Assembly (NCBI GenBank): GCA_020747015.1
Contig: JAGTJM010000019.1
Location: 372,001 to 436,000, forward strand
Length of the DNA stretch: 64,000 nt
Source of the DNA: Pyrenochaeta sp. MPI-SDFR-AT-0127
Taxonomy: Eukaryota; Ascomycota; Dothideomycetes; Pleosporales; Cucurbitariaceae
Direction of reading: 5' to 3'
The notes beneath the pieces were generated by a model. The model saw nothing but the letters and a program-made list of their open reading frames with translations, did no database searches and was not told where the DNA came from. Below, piece by piece: positions 22,458-33,146 of this stretch. Each line of letters begins with the position of its first letter. Position 1 is the stretch's first letter. Both the position numbers and the translations under genes were made by a program.

Positions 22458-23566
22458 TCACTTTGCAGCAGCTTTTGCTTGTGCTTTCAGACTTTCGATC
22501 TTCTTCCTGGTGCTATTGATAGTGGGCTCCTCATCCCAGATATACGTGACACTTTCTTGCTTGATGACCTCGCGTGCCCACTTGGAGAAGTTTGGAAGAG
22601 CGTCGAATCCAGTTATGATGGACTGCGGGAGAAGACCATGTTTCGCGAGCGCGTAGACTCGGAGAATAAAGGGTGCAGTCAGCGCCTACAGACTCATTAG
22701 CAAAATCTTCTGTTAAGCAACGAAGTTCCGTATCGTAGCATATGAAAGTTGTGAATCAAAATATCGTAAACATACCTCAGCCAGGGTGACCTTTTCACTC
22801 CCGCCGAAGAAGGGCTTCGCATCCTTTAACAAGGGTTCAATCTCCTTGGTAACAATCTCCACAAAAGTCTTGCCCAGTTCCTCCTTTTCTTTTTCCGTCT
22901 CCTTGAGTAAGATCTGGAACCAGTGGCTGCCCGCCTTTGAGAACCACGTGTCAACAAAGAACCCAATGCGGGCGCGTGTCAGCGCATCGGAGGGGTTGCC
23001 AGAGGCAGGGAGAAGGTGCGAGGGGTATGCGTCTGCAAGGAATTGCGAGACGATGCCGGATTCGGTGACTATCTCTCCGTTGAAATCTATAGATGGAACG
23101 AGGCCGCGCTGGAAGTTGTTAGCAATGATTGAGCCTATGCAATCAAGGAAGCCAGGACTAAGCAGTATAACTCCTCATGGAAATTATTCGAAGGATTTCT
23201 AAAATTAAGCCACGCGCAACATGGCTGCGAGAAGGCAAGGCATCCTGGAAATAAACAGGATAATTAGAGGATTTGTGAAAAGATCTCTTCCTTTCTCAAC
23301 CCCAAACCCAGGCGGTTACAAAATTTCTATTCAGAAAGTGTTTTCTTTTCCAATAGCACAGTTTCGAGCGAGCAAGAAAGATAACAAGTCTCACTTACCG
23401 GGTTGACCTCAAGATACCATGGCTCTCTCGGCTTCTCAAGGTCAATAATAACCTCCTCATACGGCAAGTTAAGCTCCTTTAGAACGATGTGCGCACGATG
23501 TGCCCAGGGACACCTGTGATTGGTATAAAGCTTGATCTTGGGCGCGTCTCCGTTTATGTGAGCCAT
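22458..23566 (-). CDS. Omega-like glutathione S-transferase, three exons
   Basis: Exons 23566-23399, 23108-22776 and 22685-22458 join in frame to 242 residues; the introns are 290 and 90 nt. The N-terminal thioredoxin fold has NHRCPWAHRAHIVLKEL with Cys19 as the probable catalytic residue. It also has NPRGLVPSI (the cis-Pro segment) and VTESGIVSQFL, which holds the Glu-Ser pair that binds the gamma-glutamyl part of glutathione. The C-terminal helical domain follows (ALTRARIGFFVDTW to the end). A catalytic Cys in CPWA is the hallmark of omega-class and fungal GTO-type enzymes, which act as thiol transferases or dehydroascorbate reductases more than as conjugating enzymes. No targeting signal is visible, so a cytosolic place is likely. 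The 290-nt first intron is long for this genome but otherwise normal. Confidence 0.88.
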
Positions 23567-24113
23567 GTTGAACCAAGTAGTATGTGGTAAGCTATGCGAG
23601 TCAAGGGTTCGAGGATGTTGAGGTGGGAATGACTAGGAAGCTGCAAATTGCGGGGTGCAAGCAGCGAAAGCAATAGTTAGCTTGTATGGAGGACTGAGAA
23701 CAAACTTGAAAGGCATAAGTTGAAGAGCAGAGTGTGAGCTTCGTTGTTTAGTTGTTATAAACTTCGGCAGCTCTCCACCACTGAACGTGGTGTTGGCTTA
23801 GAAATCAATGTATTGCATCAGAATGCTAATCAATCGCATGCTAAACGTGGGGTATCTCCGGTCACGAATGACGATGCACCAAAACTCCCGAGCCTTTTCG
23901 CCCGTGTGCAATCCGACGAATTTGTGCGGAGCGTCGAATCAGCATTCCTGACCCATGAATGAAGGACGCCTTATATGCCGCTCGTTTCCCAAATATCACT
24001 TTCGTATACAATGCGAAATCTGACATGATCCTCGTAGAAAGGTCCATTGAGACGCAGTTCCGACCAGAAGGAGACACGTTCTCCCGAATGATCAGGACTC
24101 GTGGTCTGCTGGC
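23567..24113. other. Promoter side of the glutathione transferase
   Basis: This 547-nt stretch lies upstream of the glutathione transferase and downstream of the Snu23 gene, both on minus. I saw no coding potential or obvious control motif that I could defend. Confidence 0.4.
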
Positions 24114-24807
24114 TCAACGTATTATACCATCGCCCTCGACCTTCCATTCCATAGCATTGGCATCAGTCTTCTTCTTTGCCCGACGTTTTTCGTTGCGTAA
24201 ACGCCGTTTCTCCTCAGCCTCCTGGTCCTGCTTCTCCTTGCTTATAGCTAACCGCGCATCTAAATCTGTGACCTCCAGAAACTTGTCCTCGTCCCTCTTT
24301 CGCTTCAAGTATCGCAAGCGGTCTCGTACTTCTTCGAGGGTAGCGCGTCGTACTTCGCCAGACTGGCCGGTCGCGACCAAATGCTGCTTGCTATTTAAAT
24401 GCTCTACATATTGAATATTGTCCCTGAATATGATTAGTATAGGGAGACTGGTGGCCTGGAAAAGGGTCATACTTGAATGTAAGGTCGCAAGCCTGGCAGT
24501 ATGCACCCGCACCGCGTCCGCGCTTTCCGACAGCAGCAGCCGCTGATGTGAGAGTTTGCTTGCCAATCATCTTGCTCCAGTCTATCCTCTCAGATCTTGC
24601 CTCAGTCTGCTTCAGATCTTCAGGTGTTGAAGCCCTCCGCCTGTACGTCTTCCCAGCTAGCTTCGCTTCATATCGTTCTTTGCCCTCTTCGCGCTCTTTT
24701 GCCTCCCTCTCCCTCGCCTTCTTCGCCATTTCGTCGCGGTCCCATGTTTTCCTGAAGTCTGTATCGCCCCCGCCAGTGGTTCCGTATGCGCCTGATTTCC
24801 CGCTCAT
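24114..24807 (-). CDS. snu23: Snu23/ZMAT2-like U4/U6.U5 tri-snRNP zinc-finger protein, two exons
   Basis: Exons 24807-24473 and 24423-24114 join across a 49-nt intron (GTATGA donor, CTAAT branch, CAG acceptor) to 214 residues, close to the usual size of the family. The N-terminal half is a charged helix (DRDEMAKKAREREAKEREE) followed by the conserved RIDWSKMIGKQ. The single matrin-type C2H2 finger has Cys104, Cys107, His120 and His126 in YCQACDLTFKDNIQYVEHL and SKQH, with the intron inside it. The C-terminal part is again Arg/Lys/Glu-rich (RDRLRYLKRKRDEDKFLE), ending in a basic tail. Family members sit in the tri-snRNP and the pre-catalytic spliceosome near the 5' splice site, acting in the nucleus. 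ATG 24807 (MSGKSGAYG) is chosen because upstream in-frame sequence has no ATG. Confidence 0.9.
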
Positions 24808-25530
24808 GCTGGGCGTTTGGATAAAATTTGGCTTACTGCTGTCGAGCCGCAAGGCACGAAGGGAGTTGCTGCGATTGCGTAGATTGGAACGAGCTGATGG
24901 GTCACACTGGGAGTTCCACGTAGGCGGTTTGTTAAAGTTGCGCAGCCAGCTGTAGCTCAGACTCCAAGAAAGTTCACTGCCAAGAAAAGCACTGACCCAA
25001 TTCGGAGTACAGGTATTACCGAATCACGGCGACGAATAAAGTGCTAACTCTGGAGCTTCGACTTGTTTAAACATGCTATTGAGTAAGTCATCTGAAAATG
25101 GCACTTCATGCCGTGCACATGTCCATTTTGAGAGTGTATTGCACTCAGCTTGAGCAAAATCAATTCCTATTGAAGTGTACAGATAACTTGCTTTGTATAA
25201 AAACTTTGGACCGCATATAGACAAAAGAAGCAAGCTCAGAGAAACGGAGCTTCCTACTTTTGAGACTAGAAGAGACGGATATCTTGTTAGGGCAGAACTG
25301 AAACAAAAACTCCTCGCTATGCTTCGCTGTCGGAACTAGAATTCCCCCAAATGCAGCGTTGACAAAAGTAGTACCCGGAATCAAAAACGCCCCTGAATGC
25401 AGGATCGTTGAATCATCTTAGCATGGCGGCGTTATTGTGGTAATTATGTACGTTGGTATGGGGTCGTAACAATTTCATGCGAATGGAAAGGGAAGGCGCA
25501 AGGGCACCAATGTGTTGGAGAGAAAGTATG
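24808..25530. other. Intergenic, nothing recognised
   Basis: This 723-nt stretch should carry the Snu23 promoter and the 3' end of the next minus-strand gene. Reading frames are short. No RNA gene or repeat was seen. Confidence 0.4.
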
Positions 25531-26255
25531 TCAATACGGATATGGTCCTGGTGGATGTGGATAAGCACCATGCTGTAGGGGAGGCGTTGGCACTGGTGGT
25601 GGACCTCTCATGATTCGATTGAGAGCAGCATGCCTTTCTGGAGGGACGGAACCTTCTCTTTCCCGTCTCTTTTTTTTCTTCTTTTCTATACCGATCCTCG
25701 AATGATCCATGTAGCCTCTGTCTGCATACCCGGCAACAGCAAAGGGAGGCTCCATAACCCTGGGTGACCGGTCATCGGGCAATCTTAATTCTATAAGACT
25801 GTAAAAATAGTCAAGAATTTCAGGATAGCGAAGGACTGAGGAGCGCCAGTCTGCATCAATGCCCCGCTTTAACTCCGCATGCGCTTCTGCAATTTGTGTC
25901 TGTAGCTGAGCGACGTACATAGGGTGTATAGGTGGGTGACCAGAGTAGCGCATGTAGACTTCGTAGTTTGGCAGAGAGGCGAGGTAGGCAGAATGCGCTT
26001 GTTTGCGTGTCGAGGTCAGTCTGTCAAAGGCATTGAGGATATGCTGGCGGGCATGGTTGATGACCCAGTCTCTGAGAAGCAGTCAGCATTGGCTTCGGCG
26101 GAACAAAAATTAGGAGCGCACCGTATCTCAGCCATTCTCTCGTCCATAGCACGCTGTTCAGCCTGCTTGACGGCAATCTGGAGTCGCTCCGATTCGCACG
26201 GGCATTCTGGATAGGCTGGCGCATTGCAAATGGCGCAGTTAGGAGCCGCATCCAT
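25531..26255 (-). CDS. Small conserved fungal protein with N-terminal cysteine cluster, two exons
   Basis: Exons 26255-26122 and 26071-25531 join across a 50-nt intron to 224 residues. The N-terminus carries four Cys at positions 7, 10, 18 and 20 (NCAICNAP and ECPCESE), a likely zinc-binding knuckle. A long helix follows (RLQIAVKQAEQRAMDERMAEIR), running over the splice point into DWVINHARQHILNAFDRL. The middle is well ordered: SAYLASLPNYEVYMRYSGHP, LQTQIAEAHAELKRGIDADW and VLRYPEILDYFYSLIELRLP. The end is basic (EKKKKKRREREG) and then Pro-rich. The pattern looks like a protein conserved in filamentous ascomycetes; I know no function for it. ATG 26255 is the first in-frame ATG; upstream codons in frame are open for a few residues only. 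Confidence 0.8.
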
Positions 26256-28485
26256 TTCATAAGTACCAACTTCAAGCTGCACCCTCGCTCATTGTCGGTC
26301 CAGAGTAGGTGGTATATGTGTTGTGTGGTGCTGTCACGGTTCGTAATGTCAGCACCGGCCAAGACTTGAGGTTGAAATGGCGATAGAGCAGTCCGGAGGA
26401 AGGCTGAAGGTATAGCTGGCGGTTGGATAATCAAGCACAGGCGGTGACAAGTGACAGGAGTTACATGACGAGCACTGTGGACCACAAGCAACGGGAATTG
26501 GCTAGCTCTGTGCGGCTTATGGATTGGTCTGCAGATTGGACAGATGGCGATGCGTTATGAGTTGGCAAGTCGCTAAGTTCCACTGAACACTCGACCTCGG
26601 TATGCGCCAAGGTCAAACAGCTTTCAACCGGGGAGAGAATCGATCAGAAGTCAGGCCCGAGTCAATCTACTTGCTTCAATCTTGCGACGTGACCGGATTC
26701 GAGTTGTCTGGAGAAACTGTGTGAGCGTCAATAGCTGGTGTTCTGAACAAAGTTACCCCGCTTTTCTCGTGCCCAGCCTTGCATAACCCCTCGAGGATGA
26801 CTTGCTGGAACTGCAGACTTCAGCCAGAAATAGAAATGGTGAATATTGGCCCATATTTAGAGATGCAGATGAGTTGAGAAGAAGTTGCCGAGGGGCTGGT
26901 GACAGGAAGTTAACGTTGACGGAGTGCTCGTCGCCCTAGCTGTGGGCAATAGACCTGCTTCGCAAAAGTAGCTCTTCACTAGCACCTCTCTGACCATAAT
27001 GCCTAATCATTGCATATCTCGAGATTGTCTGTTTTCCGCTCTGGGAATAATGCCGAGTCTATCCTTGCCGCCTCTTAGATCAACTCAAGAGATGGCCAAT
27101 GCTGGGAGGCTTCAATATAATATTGGAAGATTCAACGTGAGGCCCACCCAAAGAAAGACCAAGATTTGGTATTTGGATGTGTGAAATATGAAGAGATTGT
27201 CCACGGCTGTTTCTCATCGTCTGGAACGCAAACTCCTGAAAGGCATGCACATGCCAAGAGTTGCTCGTTGGTAGTGATTGCTTCTGGTGACTTTGCATGC
27301 TCGGAGCAACAAGATCTTCAATTGGAGCCGCCAGACGCAGTTACTCGAGGCCACATGACGAGGCTCAGCCATTCAAGCGTTTGAGATGATACTCGCGTCT
27401 GGTGGACTTGAAGGTTAGCTATGACGTCACACAGTTTCTCATATACCTAATAGTGACATGCTGATGCGAGCATGTCTCTCGTAGAACGCGCGTGCCGAAA
27501 ATCGGAGGAATAGTTCCAGAAAACTGTAACAACGAAAGCACAGCGAGTGCACGTGATGTGGGATATCGCCGGGTCAAACCTCGCCGACGGCGCGTTCGTT
27601 TAGCTCGTGTTTGCCGTCTCGTGCTCGAGGGAAGCCCTCCGACGAACGGTGTTGTTAGCAAGGCCCCAGGTTTCCAGCTGACCGCTTCCTGCAAACTTCG
27701 ACACTTCTAGTACTACCTTACGGCTGGGACTGCTTGTTTGGTATGTTCCGCTTCGCATTCCCGGTGATTTCCCGCCGAAAAATTCAGCCCACCCTGAACG
27801 GTCCACTGTCTTCTAGATCAACAAAAAGCCAATCGTGTTGGAGGCCCTGGCTTAGTGGTTAAGGACGCGTTAGGATCATGCAGAGCCAATGTGGGGTTTT
27901 GTCAGCTCTGCCTGTGGAGGCTTGATCGGCTGGTAGGATTCTCATCCAGCAGTGTAATTTTCCATGGCTGCCGTCATCTCAAGCACCTTGCATACTGTGT
28001 TTTCGGGCAGGTATAACACAGCAGGCCTGGTCTGGAGTAGTTATAGAATCACCCAGGTTACAAATGCTCGTCGCAATCAGTTCAAGCCACATATTGCGAC
28101 CCATGACGGGTTTTTGAGTGCCTGAACAAACGTCCCCGCAGTTCTGACTCAGCGGGTCGATGAACGTTCTTTGGGAGGATTACCGGCAAGCCAAGTCTGC
28201 AAGACTGGCTAATCTTTTCGACATCTGCACGGACCGCGCGCCCTTTGACATAGACATGTGACTGAATCTGGTTAGCGCGTCGTTGACTCGAAGCTTCTCT
28301 TGGTATCCTTCCAAGCGGCATGCGTTCAGGTGCCATACTTCCTACATAGGGCCTGTCTTCCCACAACATCACGCCTTATAATCACTCTTGTCGTTTCTAG
28401 TACAGAGGGCGTACTTGTCGTTCTAAACCTTGAGCAAGCTGGCCAATCCTATTCAAGATCGCTTGATAGGTGACGACCCGTCAAC
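26256..28485. other. 2.2 kb intergenic region with a tRNA-like box A
   Basis: This region lies between the divergent small conserved protein gene and the homeobox factor. No protein-coding frame is convincing. It holds the tRNA-like element listed at 27841; the rest shows nothing I can name. Confidence 0.4.
27841..27960 (+). repeat. tRNA-like element, possible SINE remnant
   Basis: Bases 27848-27858 read TGGCTTAGTGG, an exact match to the box A consensus of RNA polymerase III promoters, preceded by seven bases as in a tRNA 5' end and followed by GTTAAGGACG. No anticodon arm or T arm follows at tRNA spacing. The best box B candidate (GGCTTGATCGG, about 27919) matches poorly. A tRNA-derived SINE head or a decayed tRNA are the two readings. 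With a single copy in the window this cannot be settled. Confidence 0.3.
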
Positions 28486-31400
28486 ATGGCTACCCCAAAC
28501 GCCGCCTCCGATATGGCAGATTTCTTCGATTTTGGGGAAGCGGCCATGCCAGATGTGCCAAAAGAGGCAGCTCACGAAGTTCAATTGACTGACATAATCG
28601 AAGGGTAAGTGCTGCACGCCCTAACTACATTTCGGACTCGACATTACGAGCCCACCTGAACCTATGTCCTGTATCGAAGCGTAGTTGGGGAGCGCCTCTT
28701 CTCGCCAATCTATAATACCAATTTGGTTCTGACGAGACGTAGCTTTGATACCCATGGCTACTCAGAGACTTTCACAAGCTTCGATAATGCGCAGCCAACA
28801 AACACAGAGTTCAACACAGACTTTTCCAGTTGGATACCTCGATACCAGAAGCCAACTTACCCATGTGATTATTGTCGCTCGAAATCTCTCGAGTGCTTTA
28901 TTTACAATGCCGTCGGACCAGGGAAATCAGGTTGTTGCTCCCCATGCAATGCGTTGTTCCGGCCATGCAGCTTCACCAATCCAGAAAAGATGCCAGCTTT
29001 AAAACAACGAACCGCCTTAGACACGTTAGACGTCGTAGCCGAGAACGATCCCCGACACTTTGGAGGTCTCACCGGACGAAAGCAAATGCGGTCTCTTGGT
29101 CATATGGGCCCAATCGAAGACGACAACCAGGGTGAGCAAGGCCCCAAGAAAGGTGCTGCGGCTGCACGATTCCCGCGAGCTGCTGTAAAGATTCTAAAGG
29201 ACTGGATGCTCGTGCACATTGACCATCCTTATCCCACCGATGAGGAAAAGGAGGCTTTGAAGCAGCAAACTGGCCTAAGCCTTGGCCAAATATCTAACTG
29301 GATGGCCAACACACGCCGAAGGCAGAAATCTAGGCCCAAGCGAAGCGCATCACCCAGTATCCGACCATCAACTGAAGTAATCAATATCCCAGCAGGCCGA
29401 ACCTGGGAGTCCCTTAGTACGTATACCAATTCTGAGTTTAGCAGATCTCACAAAACACTGGCGTCTACTGCCGCGGGGAGGTTTCTAACCTTCCGTGTGA
29501 GCGGTGGGCATTCAGATGTTGACTGCAAAAATGACTCGCATACTGGCGCATCTTTCCAAGTGCCAGTATCACAACAGCAGAAGTGTTTGGGTTAACTCGC
29601 GACAGATCCCTTCGAGCGATGGAAGCACTCTCCCCCTGAAAACGAACCGGCTCCGTTGACTGCCATTGCCCAGGCCGTTGAGACATTCGATCCACCAGAA
29701 TCCGCCAGTATGAGCAGTAGCTACCGGAAAGACACCTCCAATGACAGCACAGGAAGTTTCTCAGTGTTCAAAGCACCCTCGATTTCATCGTTGGACACTG
29801 GCTTCACAAACATGTCGTCCGGCTCACTCGGTTCTCACAATTCAGCGTATTCATATGGCTCACGACATTCTCTTGGGTCAATGAATAGTTTGAAGTCAAA
29901 GGAGAGGCGCAGGCGACGACGACTCCCAACTCGGGCACCAAAGGCAGATTCTGATGAAGGCCCTAGGTTGTTCCAGTGCACATTCTGCACAGATCGGTTC
30001 AAGTCAAAGTATGACTGGTACGTACGAACAGTCCGTTCACGTACTCCGGGATCGTGCTCCCTTCTTTCCAATTATTTCATTTATCAGATGATGTTGAAAA
30101 GACATTCCGAGTGTTTGAGCAACCCTCGTACGGTGCATTGCTGACTAGCAATATAGGTCTCGGCACGAAAAGAGTCTTCACTTGTCCCTAGAGAAGTGGC
30201 TCTGTGCGCCCTTGGGTGAGATCATTGCCGACAAAGCCACTGGCAAGCCCAAGTGTGTATATTGTGACACACTAGATCCCAGCCCTGAGCATCTCGCTAC
30301 ACACAATCACATCGGCTGCTACGAGAAGGGTACCGAGTCCCGAACCTTCTACAGGAAAGACCATCTAAGGCAACACCTTAGGCTAATGTGAGTACTATCA
30401 GAAACGACTAGTGGTTTTCAGATACTGATTGTGAGTAGGCACGGTTGCAAGATGACGCCCAGCATGGAGACATGGAAATCTGAAGCCCAGTTCATCAAGT
30501 CCCGCTGTGGCTTCTGTGGCATGAACTTTGATAAGTGGCAAGATCGTGTCGACCACCTAGCAAAGGAGTTCCGTAACGGAGCAAATATGAGAAACTGGAA
30601 GGGCTGTCGTGGTCTAGACCCTCATGTCGCCATTCATGTTACCAACGCCATGCCGCCGTATCTTATTGCCAATGAGTCCACTTCACCCTTTCCCTTCTCT
30701 GCGAGCAACTCGGCAAGCCTGAAGGTACGTTCCAGCCAGGCAGCTATCATACCGCCCGTACCTGGTATATGGTATTCATAGAAGTGCATTGCAAGCTAAC
30801 ATTAAATCAGCAGGTCAACCTGGCTCTTGAGAGCAAAGATATCGAGTATCTTATACCCAACAGTAATGACCACAGCCCAACAAACGATCTGTTCATCGCC
30901 TATCAAGATGGTCGAGATCCATCAACTATTGGTCCAATAGTGTTGACAACTCCAAAAGACTACTCCGCGTCCGCAACACCAGATTTGAACCCCAACGCAA
31001 CTTGCTGGGAGGTTCTCACCCTGCGACTAGGACGATTTGCTCGTCATCATATCGAGAAGCACGGTGCTGGCTCTGTAACCGATGATATGCTCCAGTCTGA
31101 GGCTCGCAAAATTTTGTACGGCGAGCCTGATGACCCATGGAATCAGACTTCAGCCGACAATCCGGAGTGGCTCAATCTTTTCAAGAAGGCTCATGGAATT
31201 GAGGTTCAAGCTCCTGTAACAGGTATGAGAATTTCATTTACTGATGTAGCACCTGTACAACTTGAAATCGCGGAAATTTTGCGTTGTCACCAGCTTTGCT
31301 GGCTCGCAATCATTCCAGCGAGTTCATCAGCAAGTCACACAAAAGCCTCCAGGTACTTTCAGTGAACGGCAAGGTACTGACGTTTCCTAGGAATAAATTC

Positions 31401-32151
31401 TCATCATGAGGTGTACGAGGATCTTGGCATTCATTCGAACTCTGTGCTTGACGAAAGCTTTAATGTCAACCACTTCAATGTTTTGGATATGGATCCGACT
31501 GATCCGCTGCGCCACGCAGCATTCGACTGCTCATTATCTGGCACAACAAGGTTTACGGACCATGTGCGACAGCTTTCTTCAGGCCGCCAGTCGCCGCACA
31601 GCTTGCCAGGACTCACTGGCTCTTTGACTGCGTCGCCGACGTCGCCGTCGCTATTCGCATCTGCTCCGCAACAACAGCTAGGTGTTCATGAAACAATCCT
31701 AGAAATGGCTTGTACATCACCAGGGGGGCCTTGCTTCGGAGAGAACGGGGAAGTTGGGTTCTCAACGAGGAACCAGCAACTGGAAAAGAAGACATATTGG
31801 CTGGACTCGAACAACGCACATATGGCACCATTTCCAACTATTACTGAGAAAAAGTGCACGGCTAAAGGTGAACCCCTGATGCCGTCTATTCAAGAGAAGC
31901 CTTGCACCAAGTCTGGGGATCCAATTCCGGACGATAACGACTTTCAGTTCCCCTCATGGGATCAGCTACCAGCTGAATTCCAGAACCCTACGACTAGCGC
32001 CAACTATAGCTCTTCGGCTGGCGTAAGCATGCCAGCTATGGAAGGAATCGTTGGTGGCAACCCGATGGCATGGGATGATAATGAGATGAACTTTGCAATG
32101 GACATGGATTTGGACCTCGATCTCGATCTCAACGTACTTGGAAAGTGTTGA
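28486..32151 (+). CDS. Homeobox plus C2H2 zinc-finger transcription factor, seven exons
   Basis: Exons 28486-28604, 28743-29416, 29606-30017, 30157-30387, 30439-30724, 30811-31222 and 31391-32151 join to 2,895 nt, coding 964 residues. Around residues 81-115 there is a Zn2Cys6-like array: CDYC, six residues, Cys, 13 residues, CSPC, six residues, Cys. A TALE-type homeodomain lies near 173-236, with the three-residue loop extension (HPYPTDEEK) and helix 3 QISNWMANTRRRQ. C2H2-type fingers follow near 386-410 (CTFCTDRFK, split by an intron), 433-482 and 502-525 (CGFCGMNFDKW). The C-terminus is acidic with an alternating Asp/Leu run (MDLDLDLDLDLN), a plausible activation segment. It is most likely a nuclear DNA-binding regulator of development. 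The exon 2 start is uncertain (an AAG acceptor near 28679 also keeps frame). The exon 6 acceptor is a CAGCAG tandem, so residue Gln at the join may be optional. Confidence 0.88.
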
Positions 32152-32867
32152 GCGAGGTTCGGCTTTGAGGAGAATCACTCTCTTTCAAAGAATGGTGAAG
32201 AATTAGGTCGGCCTAAGCCTTGAAACAACCAGCTAGGTGCGGGGGAAATCAAAGCAGAGGGTTTAGCTCTCTGCTCGACTCGGACATTTTGGATCCTGGG
32301 CGGGCAACTAGAGGCGTTTTGGGTATTTTCCTGTTTCGATTTCTCAGTACGGACGAAGACTCCTGGTATCGGCGTATGTTTTTGCTTTATCAAAACGAGT
32401 GACGGCTGTTTGAAGAATAAAAGTAGATACGACTAGAAGGCTATAATGATAATGAACATAACATTGTATCCTCAGGTCGCTGTGCTATGCTACTTCTCTG
32501 ATTGAGGAACTCAACCTTGCCTGCACAGTTTAACCATTCGGTAAGCCTAGAGTAAAGAAGGTCTCCGGTAACATTTGTGAGTCTTCACCTTGTTGACTAT
32601 GCGCAAGATTTCCCACATTGATGTTGTTGTAGCACAATCATGCACCTTCCCTTCACCACCATGCACTTGACCGCAAACACACCATCTGTTCACCGCACAA
32701 GGCTCCACAGACCCACAACACCCCAACCTCACTTACTGTGAGTCACGCCAGCCCTCATGATTGCGATAATATTACCCTCCTTGAACGGCTGTTCGTCGGG
32801 AGAACTGGCATGGATATAAGCGGAGTTGTTGGGGTGGCGAATATACAGCAAAAAACACCAAACTTTA
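32152..32867. other. Intergenic, nothing recognised
   Basis: This is the 3' side of the homeobox gene and the upstream side of tRNA-Ser. No coding frame or repeat is supportable. The 198 bases after the tRNA, up to the thiolase stop at 33147, are likewise empty. Confidence 0.4.
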
Positions 32868-32948
32868 GGCGTGGTGGCGGAGTGGTTATCGCGCAAGACT
32901 TGAAATCTTGTTCCCTTGGGAGCGTCAGTTCGAATCTGGCTCACGTCG
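32868..32948 (+). tRNA. tRNA-Ser (anticodon UGA)
   Basis: The 81-nt sequence folds as a complete class II tRNA. The acceptor stem pairs GGCGTGG with TCACGTC (two G-U pairs). The D arm holds box A TGGCGGAGTGG, the anticodon stem CAAGA/TCTTG closes the loop CTTGAAA (anticodon TGA), and the long variable arm is TTCCCTTGGGAGC. The T arm is GTCAG-TTCGAAT-CTGGC with box B inside. No intron is present and no CCA is encoded, as expected in a eukaryote. A long variable arm and UGA anticodon identify serine. It stands alone between two protein genes. Confidence 0.95.
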
Positions 32949-33146
32949 ACGTTTTTATGTTTTTGCTGTTGGAAAGGTGTTTTCCTGCTATGTATGGACT
33001 TCTTTTTGGTTAGCTTGACAAATCGAGAAAGACATGAAGACGTGGTCGGGGAAATTGTGGAGGACCTTGTTCACAAGGACATTGTTCTTCCTAGCTGGTT
33101 TCTGGATATCTGAACTTTTTACCGATGCTGCAGCCCATGGGTTCTT

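Noticed and set aside
27848..27925. A functional tRNA at the box A element
   Set aside because: No anticodon stem, no T arm with GTTCRA and no acceptor pairing could be found.
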